A DNA stretch of 29,262 nucleotides from Ferruginibacter sp. (GTDB lineage: Bacteria > Bacteroidota > Bacteroidia > Chitinophagales > Chitinophagaceae): the NCBI GenBank assembly GCA_030831725.1, contig JAURKN010000130.1, forward strand, positions 1 through 29,262, given 5' to 3'. The position numbers and the translations under genes are program-made. Below, one piece after another: positions 8,216 through 15,050 of this stretch. The number at the start of each line of letters is the position of its first letter. Within the stretch, counting starts at the first letter, position 1. The notes beneath the pieces were generated by a model. It saw only the letters and a list, made by a program, of their open reading frames with translations, had not been told where the DNA came from and ran no database searches.

Positions 8216-8280
8216 AAAAAATAGACATTTTTTTGGTTGTGAACAATAGGGTTAAAGGTCCACCTTAAAAAAGGGGACTG

Positions 8281-8288
8281 CAAAGATA
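8281..8288 (-). promoter_or_regulatory. Bacteroidota -7 element TATCTTTG (rpsP)
   Basis: Perfect match on the minus strand, giving a predicted leader of about 60 nt for rpsP and separating it from the ffh gene upstream. Confidence 0.6.
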
Positions 8289-8363
8289 TGCACGTGTTGT
8301 GGAAAAAACAAAAACTGGCGAAGAAAAATGCGTAAATAGTTAAAAAACAATTTTTTCAACAGA

Positions 8364-9683
8364 TCAACGCTTCAGTCCCGGCATTCTGCCCATGGGCATC
8401 TTATTCATCATCTTCATCATCTGCTTCATTTGGTCGAACTGCTTGAGGAATTGATTGAGTTCCGCAAGATCTTTCCCGCTTCCTTTGGCGATACGCTGTT
8501 TGCGGCTGGGATTGATGATGTCCGGATTTCTTCTTTCTTCCAGTGTCATGGAGTTGATCATGGCCTCGATGCCTGTAAAAGCGTTATCGTTGATATCTAG
8601 GTCTTTAATCTGTTTTCCCACACCAGGAATCATACCCATCAGGTCTTTGATATTACCCATTTTCTGTATCTGCTGTAGCTGGGTTTTGAAATCTTCGAAA
8701 TCAAATTGATTTTTTCTGATTTTCTTTTCCAGTTTTGCAGCTTCCGCTTCGTCGAACTGCTCTTGTGCTTTTTCCACCAGACTCACGATATCCCCCATTC
8801 CGAGAATTCTTTGCGCCATCCTCTCGGGATAAAACACATCCAGCGTGTCCATTTTTTCACCGCTGCTGCTGAATTTGATCGGTTTGTTTACCGTATAACG
8901 AATAGACAATGCGGCACCACCTCTAGTGTCTCCATCGAGTTTTGTCAGCACCACACCCGAGAAATCAAGTCGCTCATTGAAAGCCGCGGCCGTATTCACC
9001 GCATCTTGTCCGGTCATACTGTCTACCACAAACAAAATCTCGTTTGGCTGAATCGCTTTTTTAATAGCAGCCACCTCATTCATCATCTCCTCATCCACAG
9101 CAAGTCGACCGGCAGTATCTATGATGACAACATTCTTGTTTTTCGCTTTCGCCTCTTTGATGGCCTTTTCCGCAATGGAAACCGCGTCTTTATTCTCTCT
9201 GTCGCTGAAAACATCCACACCAATCTGTCCACCCAATACCTCAAGCTGATCAATCGCGGCTGGACGATAAATATCCGCAGCTACCAATAAAGGAGATTTT
9301 CCTTTTTTTGTTTTCAGATAATTCGCGAGCTTACCACTGAATGTGGTCTTACCACTACCCTGTAAACCTGCAATCAAAATCACGGCAGGCTGACCGCTAA
9401 TGCTGAAGTCGCTTGCTGTTCCACCCATCAATGCTGTAAGCTCATCCTGAACGATCTTGACCATCTGCTGACCAGGATTGACAGAGAGTAGCACCTTTGT
9501 TCCGAGCGCCGTTTCCTTCACACGGTCTGTAAAATCTTTCGCTATCTTATAATTGACATCCGCATCCACAAGTGCCCTGCGTATATCCTTTACCGTATTG
9601 GCGATATTCAAATCTGTGATTCTAGCCTGTCCCTTCAAATTCTTAAAGGCCGACTCCAGTTTTTCGCTTAAATTCTGAAACAT
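8364..9683 (-). CDS. ffh: Signal recognition particle GTPase Ffh (SRP54)
   Basis: Binds signal sequences of nascent membrane proteins and delivers ribosomes to FtsY. The 439 residues show an N helical bundle (1 to about 95), then the G domain with P-loop AGLQGSGKTTF, DTAGR and TKLDGD, and from about residue 300 the M domain, which ends in a Met-rich stretch (MKQMMKMMNKMPMGRMPGLKR trimmed to its core) that forms the signal-peptide groove. It lies only 14 nt after sucA on the same strand, so the two are probably co-transcribed. Confidence 0.97.
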   Translation of the reverse strand: MFQNLSEKLESAFKNLKGQARITDLNIANTVKDIRRALVDADVNYKIAKDFTDRVKETALGTKVLLSVNPGQQMVKIVQDELTALMGGTASDFSISGQPAVILIAGLQGSGKTTFSGKLANYLKTKKGKSPLLVAADIYRPAAIDQLEVLGGQIGVDVFSDRENKDAVSIAEKAIKEAKAKNKNVVIIDTAGRLAVDEEMMNEVAAIKKAIQPNEILFVVDSMTGQDAVNTAAAFNERLDFSGVVLTKLDGDTRGGAALSIRYTVNKPIKFSSSGEKMDTLDVFYPERMAQRILGMGDIVSLVEKAQEQFDEAEAAKLEKKIRKNQFDFEDFKTQLQQIQKMGNIKDLMGMIPGVGKQIKDLDINDNAFTGIEAMINSMTLEERRNPDIINPSRKQRIAKGSGKDLAELNQFLKQFDQMKQMMKMMNKMPMGRMPGLKR

Positions 9684-9697
9684 ATTTTTGAGTTGAC

Positions 9698-12430
9698 TTA
9701 CTGATTAAATGCCACATCGAGGATTTTCGCCTGCTCCATCGCATGGATTTTTGAAAATCCGGTTGCGGTTGCAGCGCTCGACAATCTGCTGAAAATATAA
9801 AAATTAATGTTTTTGAGGTTCATTCTCAAATAGGTTGCAGCACCCATGTTGAGTGGCTCTTCCTGTACCCAATACCATATTGCCTTTGCATATTTTTTAT
9901 AGAGCTCGTCGAGTTGGTCCTGTGGCAACGGATACAGTTGTTCCAAACGAACTATGGCAATATCTTTTCTTCCCTCTTTCTGCTTTTTCTCTTCCAAGTC
10001 GAAATAGATCTTACCGGAGCACATTAGTACTTTTTTAATTAGTGACGGATCCGCCTGAGCATCATCTATCACCTCTTTGAATCCGCCATCGGTAAACGCG
10101 TTGATGTCGCTGTATGTTCCCGGATGACGCAAGTTCGCTTTTGGTGAAAAATTGATCATGGGCTTTCTGAACGGCCATGTCATTTGTCTGCGTATGGCAT
10201 GGAAGAAATTGGATGCTGTGGTGATGTTTGTGATCACCATGTTCATTTCGGCACATTGCTGCAGGAAGCGCTCCATACGGGCACTGCTGTGTTCAGGTCC
10301 CTGTCCTTCGTAGCCGTGCGGCAGAAGCATGATCATACCATTCATTTTTTGCCACTTCGTTTCCGCAGAAGCCAAAAACTGATCTATGATGATTTGTGCG
10401 CCATTGGAAAAATCACCGAACTGGGCTTCCCAAATCACCAGTGATTCCGGATTGGCCATGGCATATCCATATTCGAAACCCAACACCGCATATTCACTGA
10501 GGAATGAATTGAAAATGCGGAACATGGCTCCATCTTTCGACACATCGGTAAGACGGTTGTGTTCGGTATTTGTTTTTTCATCAAACAAAACCGCATGCCT
10601 GTGACTGAATGTACCACGCTTCACATCCTGTCCGCTCATCCTGACGTCTTTACCTTCATGATTGAGCGAAGCGTATGCAAGCAATTCGGCTGTTGCCCAA
10701 TCTATCTTCTGCTGGTCTTCGTATAATTTAATCTTATCCTGAATAAGCTTTTCCACTTTTTTGAGCGGCTTGAAACCTTCCGGCCATTTCATCAATGCAC
10801 CGAACAGATTTTGCAAAACTTCTTTGCTGATGGCAGTTTTGGGAGAAGCAAGAAAATCATCCGCATTTGCTTTGCGGAGTTTTTGCCATGACAATTCAGG
10901 CTTTTGATACTGATATGGCAGCGGATTCTGTTTCACTTCGTCTAACCTATCCTGTAAGTCTTTCAAAAAACGGGTCTCCATCTCTTTCGCCATATTCTTG
11001 GCATCGGGAGTACCGTTTTCCATGAGGTACTGGGTATAAACCTCTCTGGGATTGAGATGTTTGTCGATCAGGGCGTAAAGCTGGGGTTGTGTGAATTTGG
11101 GTTCATCTCCTTCGTTATGTCCATGTCTTCTGTAACACACCATGTCTATGAAAATGTCGGAGTTGAATTTCTGACGATATCTGGCAGCGAGTTCACATAC
11201 TTTGATTACAGCTTCCGGGTCATCCCCATTCACATGAAATACAGGAGCCTGAACCATTGCGGCAACCGAAGTGGAATAATCCGCAGAACGAGCATCTTCA
11301 AAATCGGTGGTGAAACCGATTTGATTGTTGATGACAAAATGTATGGTTCCTCCAGTTTGATAACCCTCAAGTTTGCTCATCTGGATCACTTCGTATACGA
11401 TACCTTGACCGGCCACGGAAGCATCTCCATGAATAAGGATGGGCAGCACCTTGCTGCAATCACCACCATGCATCACATCGGCTTTGCTTCTGGCATAGCC
11501 CATGACCACGGGATCCACCGCTTCAAGATGGGAAGGGTTGGGACATAATTTCAAATGAACATTGTTGCCCGAGAGGGTTACGACATCGCTGGTGAAACCA
11601 AGGTGATATTTCACATCTCCTGAACCCATAGTTGAATCCGGTAAGGCATGGCCTTCAAACTCATTAAAAATCTGTTCGTAGGTTTTTCCGAGCGTATTGG
11701 CCAGCACATTCAGTCTTCCTCGGTGAGCCATACCCAGAACCACTTCTTTGACGCCCAATGTGGAGACCACATTGATGATGGAATCTAGAGCGGCAATAGT
11801 TGTTTCACCACCTTCCAGACTGAATCTTTTTTGACCTATGTATTTGGTATGAAGAAATTTTTCGAACATAACCCCTTCATTGAGCTTATGAAGTATTCTT
11901 CTCTTTTGGTCGATGCTCAATGGGCGGGAAAGGTCATTTTCTATGGCATGGGTAAGCCATTCCAATTTTTCAGGATCGTTTATATAATTATACTCTACAC
12001 CAGTGTGATGGGTATAGGTTTGTTTGAGTTTTTCCAGGATGGTACTCAGCGGAGATGGAGGGAGACCGATAAATTGTGCGGCATGAAACTCCTTGTTTAG
12101 GTCGGCATCCGAGAGACCGAAGTAGCGTAAATCCAGTTTGGCACCTCTGTCGATTCTTTCCCTGATGGGGTTGGTTTTGGCGAGCAGATGTCCTTTTTTG
12201 CGATAGGCCTCAATGAGCTGATATACAGCCCATTCTGCTCCGATATCGCCGCCGGCTACGGAGACGGGTGCTTTTCCTACCGATTTTGTAGGATTGGCAA
12301 CTGCAAAGTCGAACCCTTCAAAAAACTTTCTGAATTCAGGATCCACATTTCCCGGATCTTTTGTAAAATCAAGGTAAAGCTCTTCTATGACAGCCGGTGA
12401 GGCATTTGTGATGTATTGAAAATCCTTCAT
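9698..12430 (-). CDS. sucA: 2-oxoglutarate dehydrogenase E1 component
   Basis: Thiamine-diphosphate-dependent decarboxylase of the TCA-cycle 2-oxoglutarate complex. The 910 residues carry the typical N-terminal helix (YITNASPAVIEELYLDF), which in other members binds E2, the catalytic domain with VVLGMAHRGRLNVLANTLGK, the TPP motif from HGDASVAGQG to VINNQIGFTT, the transketolase-like pyrimidine domain (SGQDVKRGTFSHRHAV) and the C-terminal domain (LLPHGYEGQGPEHSSAR). Length fits the family (about 900-950). The E2 gene sucB is not beside it; ffh follows instead. A near-consensus promoter (GATATTTG, 12483-12490, minus) lies about 50 nt upstream. Confidence 0.97.
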   Translation of the reverse strand: MKDFQYITNASPAVIEELYLDFTKDPGNVDPEFRKFFEGFDFAVANPTKSVGKAPVSVAGGDIGAEWAVYQLIEAYRKKGHLLAKTNPIRERIDRGAKLDLRYFGLSDADLNKEFHAAQFIGLPPSPLSTILEKLKQTYTHHTGVEYNYINDPEKLEWLTHAIENDLSRPLSIDQKRRILHKLNEGVMFEKFLHTKYIGQKRFSLEGGETTIAALDSIINVVSTLGVKEVVLGMAHRGRLNVLANTLGKTYEQIFNEFEGHALPDSTMGSGDVKYHLGFTSDVVTLSGNNVHLKLCPNPSHLEAVDPVVMGYARSKADVMHGGDCSKVLPILIHGDASVAGQGIVYEVIQMSKLEGYQTGGTIHFVINNQIGFTTDFEDARSADYSTSVAAMVQAPVFHVNGDDPEAVIKVCELAARYRQKFNSDIFIDMVCYRRHGHNEGDEPKFTQPQLYALIDKHLNPREVYTQYLMENGTPDAKNMAKEMETRFLKDLQDRLDEVKQNPLPYQYQKPELSWQKLRKANADDFLASPKTAISKEVLQNLFGALMKWPEGFKPLKKVEKLIQDKIKLYEDQQKIDWATAELLAYASLNHEGKDVRMSGQDVKRGTFSHRHAVLFDEKTNTEHNRLTDVSKDGAMFRIFNSFLSEYAVLGFEYGYAMANPESLVIWEAQFGDFSNGAQIIIDQFLASAETKWQKMNGMIMLLPHGYEGQGPEHSSARMERFLQQCAEMNMVITNITTASNFFHAIRRQMTWPFRKPMINFSPKANLRHPGTYSDINAFTDGGFKEVIDDAQADPSLIKKVLMCSGKIYFDLEEKKQKEGRKDIAIVRLEQLYPLPQDQLDELYKKYAKAIWYWVQEEPLNMGAATYLRMNLKNINFYIFSRLSSAATATGFSKIHAMEQAKILDVAFNQ

Positions 12431-12607
12431 GACAATGTAGAAAGTACGATTATAGATGGATTGATACCCCTTAAAGGGTTTGCAAATATCGGTGAAAAGA
12501 CAAGAAAGCGGGTCAAGAATTCAAAACTTTACCAAACTAATTTGAACTGAAAAAAAGAGAATTTGGAAATAAAATGAGAAAAATGTGAATTTTTCAAACC
12601 TTATTGT

Positions 12608-12615
12608 TATCTTTG
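12608..12615 (+). promoter_or_regulatory. Bacteroidota -7 element TATCTTTG (rpsT)
   Basis: Perfect match 21 nt ahead of the rpsT start codon, giving a leader of about 15 nt. Confidence 0.65.
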
Positions 12616-12635
12616 CGTCCCTAAAAAAAGTATAA

Positions 12636-12896
12636 ATGGCAAATCACGCAGCTACCAAAAAGGATGTTCGTCAGAGTGCGAAGAGAAACGAGAGAAACCG
12701 TTATTATGGTAAAACCACTCGTAATGCGATTCGCGACATCAGGGCCATTCAGGATCCTACAGCGGCTTCAGATAAATTACCGGAAGTTTCTTCCATGATC
12801 GACAAGTTGGCTAGAAGAGGAACAATCCACAAAAACAAAGCTTCGAATCTCAAGCGTAAACTTGCTTTGAGAATCAATGCGATGAAGCAAAAATAA
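12636..12896 (+). CDS. rpsT: 30S ribosomal protein S20
   Basis: Primary binder of 16S rRNA. The 86-residue, very basic, all-helical protein starts MANHAATKKDVRQSAKRN and has the long-helix pattern and the C-terminal KNKASNLKRKLALRIN typical of S20. It is a single-gene unit with its own promoter and a strong terminator directly downstream, and it is divergent from sucA. Confidence 0.96.
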   Translation: MANHAATKKDVRQSAKRNERNRYYGKTTRNAIRDIRAIQDPTAASDKLPEVSSMIDKLARRGTIHKNKASNLKRKLALRINAMKQK

Positions 12897-12926
12897 TAAC
12901 CCTAAAAGGTTTGAATGATATTTTAT

Positions 12927-12950
12927 ACCTGCCCCTGAGGCAGGTTTTTT
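12927..12950 (+). terminator. Intrinsic terminator of rpsT
   Basis: Perfect 7-bp stem ACCTGCC/GGCAGGT with a 5-nt loop followed by a T-run, 31 nt past the rpsT stop. Confidence 0.85.
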
Positions 12951-13024
12951 CTTTTCAGTCATCAATAACTTGAGCGTTTTTAAAAAGAAAACAGCAATTG
13001 GCTTGGCGGCTCCGGCAAAATCCC

Positions 13025-13032
13025 TATCTTTG
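13025..13032 (+). promoter_or_regulatory. Bacteroidota -7 element TATCTTTG (rpsF operon)
   Basis: Perfect match with TTG about 22 nt upstream. It predicts a leader of roughly 45 nt for the rpsF-rpsR-rplI operon, holding a small CCCCA/TGGGG hairpin. Confidence 0.62.
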
Positions 13033-13081
13033 CCACCCCAAAATTGGGGACAACAATTTTTTTAAACCAAAAAAGGTAAAA

Positions 13082-13438
13082 ATGAACAGCTACGAATTGA
13101 TGGTGATTTTTACCCCGATACTCTCTGAAGAGGATTACAAAACAGCTCAAAAGAAGTATGAAAGTCTGGTTGCAGAAAACGGCGGGTCCGTTGTGCACAC
13201 CAAGGCATGGGGATTGAAATCACTGGCCTATCCCATCAACAAGAAAACCACAGGTTTGTACTGGGTGATGGAGTATTCAGCGCCATCCAGCTTCAATGAA
13301 AAGTTGAAAGTTCAACTTTTGCGTGACGACAATGTCATTCGTCACATGTACACTGCACTCGATAAATACGCCGTCGAGTACAATGCGAGAAAGAGAAGTG
13401 GCGCATCCCATTCTTCACACGAAAACGCAGCAATCTAA
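13082..13438 (+). CDS. rpsF: 30S ribosomal protein S6
   Basis: Binds 16S rRNA as a heterodimer with S18. I chose the ATG that gives MNSYELMVIFTP, the canonical S6 start; the reading frame is open further upstream, but that part contains the promoter. The 118 residues include the usual strand pair (YPINKKTTGLYWVMEY) and the conserved LLRDDNVIRHMYTAL region, with a short Ser/His-rich tail. First gene of the S6-S18-L9 operon; only 3 nt separate it from rpsR. The ssb or priB gene found in this operon elsewhere is absent. Confidence 0.96.
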   Translation: MNSYELMVIFTPILSEEDYKTAQKKYESLVAENGGSVVHTKAWGLKSLAYPINKKTTGLYWVMEYSAPSSFNEKLKVQLLRDDNVIRHMYTALDKYAVEYNARKRSGASHSSHENAAI

Positions 13439-13441
13439 GTC

Positions 13442-13708
13442 ATGGCAAAAGCAAATGAAATCAAATACCTGACGGCGATCAAGGCTGAAAAACGCCCCAA
13501 GAAATATTGCCGTTTCAAGAAAATGGGTATCCGTTACATCGATTACAAGGATGCTGACTTTCTTAAGAAGTTTCTGAACGAACAAGGAAAATTGCTTCCA
13601 CGCCGTATTACCGGAAACTCTTTGAAGTTTCAGCGTAAAGTGAGCGAAGCGGTAAAGAAAGCCCGTCAAATGGCTATTCTTCCTTACGTTACCGATCTTT
13701 TGAAATAA
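13442..13708 (+). CDS. rpsR: 30S ribosomal protein S18
   Basis: Partner of S6 on the platform of the small subunit. The 88-residue basic protein contains the core KKYCRFKKMGIRYIDYKDAD and LLPRRITGNSLKFQRKV, matching the family's CxFxxxxxxxIDYKD and PRRxTGxxxKxQR patterns. It lies between rpsF and rplI in the usual order; the 84-nt gap to rplI is unusually structured. Confidence 0.97.
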   Translation: MAKANEIKYLTAIKAEKRPKKYCRFKKMGIRYIDYKDADFLKKFLNEQGKLLPRRITGNSLKFQRKVSEAVKKARQMAILPYVTDLLK

Positions 13709-13715
13709 AATTATT

Positions 13716-13777
13716 TTTCACCACCCTAATCCGGTTCATTTTCCGGTGAAAGTCCATGTAAAAAGGATGGATTGGGT
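13716..13777 (+). promoter_or_regulatory. Possible pseudoknot in the rpsR-rplI spacer
   Basis: Two helices interleave: TTTCACC (13716-13722) with GGTGAAA (13745-13751), a perfect 7 bp; and ACCCTAATCC (13723-13732) with GGATTGGGT (13769-13777), 9 bp with one bulged T. The second helix starts inside the first and closes beyond it, so both together make an H-type pseudoknot, or they compete. It ends 15 nt before the rplI start codon, which suggests control of L9 translation. Structure read by eye only. Confidence 0.4.
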
Positions 13778-13792
13778 AAAAATGCAACAATC

Positions 13793-14239
13793 ATGCAGGT
13801 TATTCTCATTCAGGATGTAAACAATCTTGGCGGAGCCAACGAGTTGGTAACCGTAAAAAACGGATATGGCAGAAACTACCTTATTCCAAAAAAATTGGCA
13901 GTTGAAGCTAATCCAAGCAATTTGAAGCAGTTGAACGAACGCATGAAGCAACAGGCTAAAAAAGAAGCCAAATTGCTTGCGGAAATCAACAATGTCATTG
14001 CTGTTCTTAAAGAAGGTGCGCTGAAAATCGGAGCAAAAACCGGTACCAGCGGCAAAATCTTCGGAAGTGTTACTTCTGTTCAGATTGCAAGAGCCATCAG
14101 AGAACAAAAAGGATATGAAATCGATCGTCGTCGTATCCAGATCCTTGACGAAGTAAAAGAAATCGGAACTTTCAAGGCGAAAGTAGACTTTGGTAACGGA
14201 AACGAAACCGAGGTTGAATTCGAAGTTGTTGCCGAATAA
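13793..14239 (+). CDS. rplI: 50S ribosomal protein L9
   Basis: Two-domain protein that reaches from the L1 stalk base towards the 30S subunit. I chose the ATG giving MQVILIQDVNNLG, the standard L9 start, and not the in-frame ATG seven codons earlier. The N domain has NGYGRNYLIPKKLAVEA, which fits the NYLxPxxxA signature, then the long connecting helix (residues 45-75), and the C domain with KIFGSVTSVQIARAI and IDRRRIQI. Length 148, as expected. A strong terminator ends the operon. Confidence 0.97.
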   Translation: MQVILIQDVNNLGGANELVTVKNGYGRNYLIPKKLAVEANPSNLKQLNERMKQQAKKEAKLLAEINNVIAVLKEGALKIGAKTGTSGKIFGSVTSVQIARAIREQKGYEIDRRRIQILDEVKEIGTFKAKVDFGNGNETEVEFEVVAE

Positions 14240-14261
14240 TCTTAACGACATCTGAAATTAT

Positions 14262-14294
14262 AAAGCTGTTTCTACCCATGAAACAGCTTTTTTT
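14262..14294 (+). terminator. Intrinsic terminator of rpsF-rpsR-rplI
   Basis: Perfect 10-bp stem AAAGCTGTTT/AAACAGCTTT with a 9-nt loop and a run of seven T, 23 nt after the rplI stop. Confidence 0.85.
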
Positions 14295-14434
14295 ATTGTC
14301 AAAACCGATTGTTTAACCATATCCTCCCCCTTTCTTAGCTCCTTCTTGTGGAAAATCTTTTATGAAAAAGTAGGCGTTTTTCGAGAATTAAGTTTTTTTT
14401 GAAGGTAATACTATGAAATTCGATAGTTTCCCCC

Positions 14435-14442
14435 TACCTTTA
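14435..14442 (+). promoter_or_regulatory. Candidate -7 element TACCTTTA (RRM gene)
   Basis: Seven of eight positions match TAnnTTTG. If used, the RRM mRNA has a leader of about 110 nt. The rest of the 14295-14434 stretch shows nothing I can support. Confidence 0.35.
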
Positions 14443-14473
14443 TGTTGAATTAATGGTTTTAGTTTTTCGTCGG

Positions 14474-14522
14474 TGACTGAAAAGTTCATTTTCAACTTCT
14501 TCAGTTCGTTGTTATGACTGAA
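14474..14522 (+). promoter_or_regulatory. Mutually exclusive hairpins in the RRM gene leader
   Basis: ACTGAAAAGTT (14476-14486) pairs with AACTTCTTCAGT (14494-14505): 11 bp with one bulged C and a 7-nt loop. The right arm TTCAGT can instead pair with a second ACTGAA at 14517-14522, because the octamer TGACTGAA occurs twice (14474-14481 and 14515-14522). A third option is TGAAAA (14478-14483) with TTTTCA (14489-14494). This is the design of an RNA switch, for example for temperature or for binding of the encoded protein. Confidence 0.45.
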
Positions 14523-14560
14523 TCATTTTCTTTTTTTTCATTTTTAAACAGTTTTTTACA

Positions 14561-14968
14561 ATGAACATTTATGTTGGAAATCTAAGTTGGTCTATGACAG
14601 ACGAAGATTTGACGAATCTCTTCACTCCGTATGGCGTTGTTACCAGCGGAAAAATCCTTAAGGACAAAATGAGTGGCCGTAGCAAAGGTTTCGGTTTTGT
14701 TGAAATGGAAGACGATGAAGCTGCAAGAACAGCCATCTCTAACCTCAACGAAACAGAAGTTATGGGTCGTAAGCTCATCGTTAATGAATCACAACCACGT
14801 CCTGAAGGCGAGTACAAGAAGCGTTCAGGTGGTGGATTCGGCGGAAGCCGTGGTGGTTTCGGTGGTGGTAACCGCGGTGGCGGTGGCTATGGTGGTGGTA
14901 ACCGCAGTGGCGGTGGCTACGGTGGTGGTAACCGCAGTGGCGGTGGCGGATTCAACCGTGACTATTGA
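14561..14968 (+). CDS. RRM RNA-binding protein with Gly-rich tail
   Basis: A 135-residue single-RRM protein. RNP2 is IYVGNL at residues 3-8 and RNP1 is KGFGFVEM near residue 43, with the aromatic residues that stack on RNA present. After residue 85 comes a Gly/Arg/Asn/Ser/Tyr-rich tail made of GGNRSGGGY units, low-complexity sequence of the type known to promote RNA binding or condensation. Such short RRM proteins in bacteria (cyanobacterial Rbp type) are often cold-induced; that is inference here, though the long structured leader fits. It has its own terminator. Confidence 0.93.
   Translation: MNIYVGNLSWSMTDEDLTNLFTPYGVVTSGKILKDKMSGRSKGFGFVEMEDDEAARTAISNLNETEVMGRKLIVNESQPRPEGEYKKRSGGGFGGSRGGFGGGNRGGGGYGGGNRSGGGYGGGNRSGGGGFNRDY
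14861..14950 (+). repeat. Three tandem 30-bp repeats in the RRM tail
   Basis: Three in-frame copies of a 30-bp unit beginning GGTGGTGGTAACCGC, differing at only a few bases, each coding ten residues of the Gly-rich tail. Being a multiple of three, gain or loss of a unit would change tail length without a frameshift. Confidence 0.9.
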
Positions 14969-14991
14969 TTCATCAATCCAAAAAAAACAAC

Positions 14992-15022
14992 AAGGTCCCG
15001 AAAATTCGGGACCTTTTCTTTT
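14992..15022 (+). terminator. Terminator of the RRM gene
   Basis: Perfect 9-bp stem AAGGTCCCG/CGGGACCTT followed by TTTTCTTTT. On the minus strand the same stem is followed by TGTTGTTTTTTTT, so it may also end the convergent protease transcript. Confidence 0.85.
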
Positions 15023-15050
15023 GCCACAAAATCACCCTCATTCATATCGT

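Noticed and set aside
8258..8278. Hairpin GTCCCCTT/AAGG-T-GGAC upstream of rpsP
   Set aside because: The predicted transcription start falls inside its first arm, so the RNA would not contain the full stem.
8706..9290. 194-codon open frame opposite ffh
   Set aside because: Lies over the conserved GTPase domain of Ffh and has the Phe/His/Arg-rich composition of an antisense shadow.
13036..13049. CCCCA/TGGGG hairpin in the rpsF leader as an S6-S18 autoregulatory motif
   Set aside because: Only five pairs, and the bulged CCG feature of the known motif is absent.
13736..14251. Long open frame on the minus strand opposite rplI
   Set aside because: Fully antisense to a clear L9 gene, with no family features; a shadow of biased codon use.
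14861..14950. Tandem 30-bp units as a small CRISPR array
   Set aside because: Units are directly adjacent with no spacers and lie in frame in a coding sequence.
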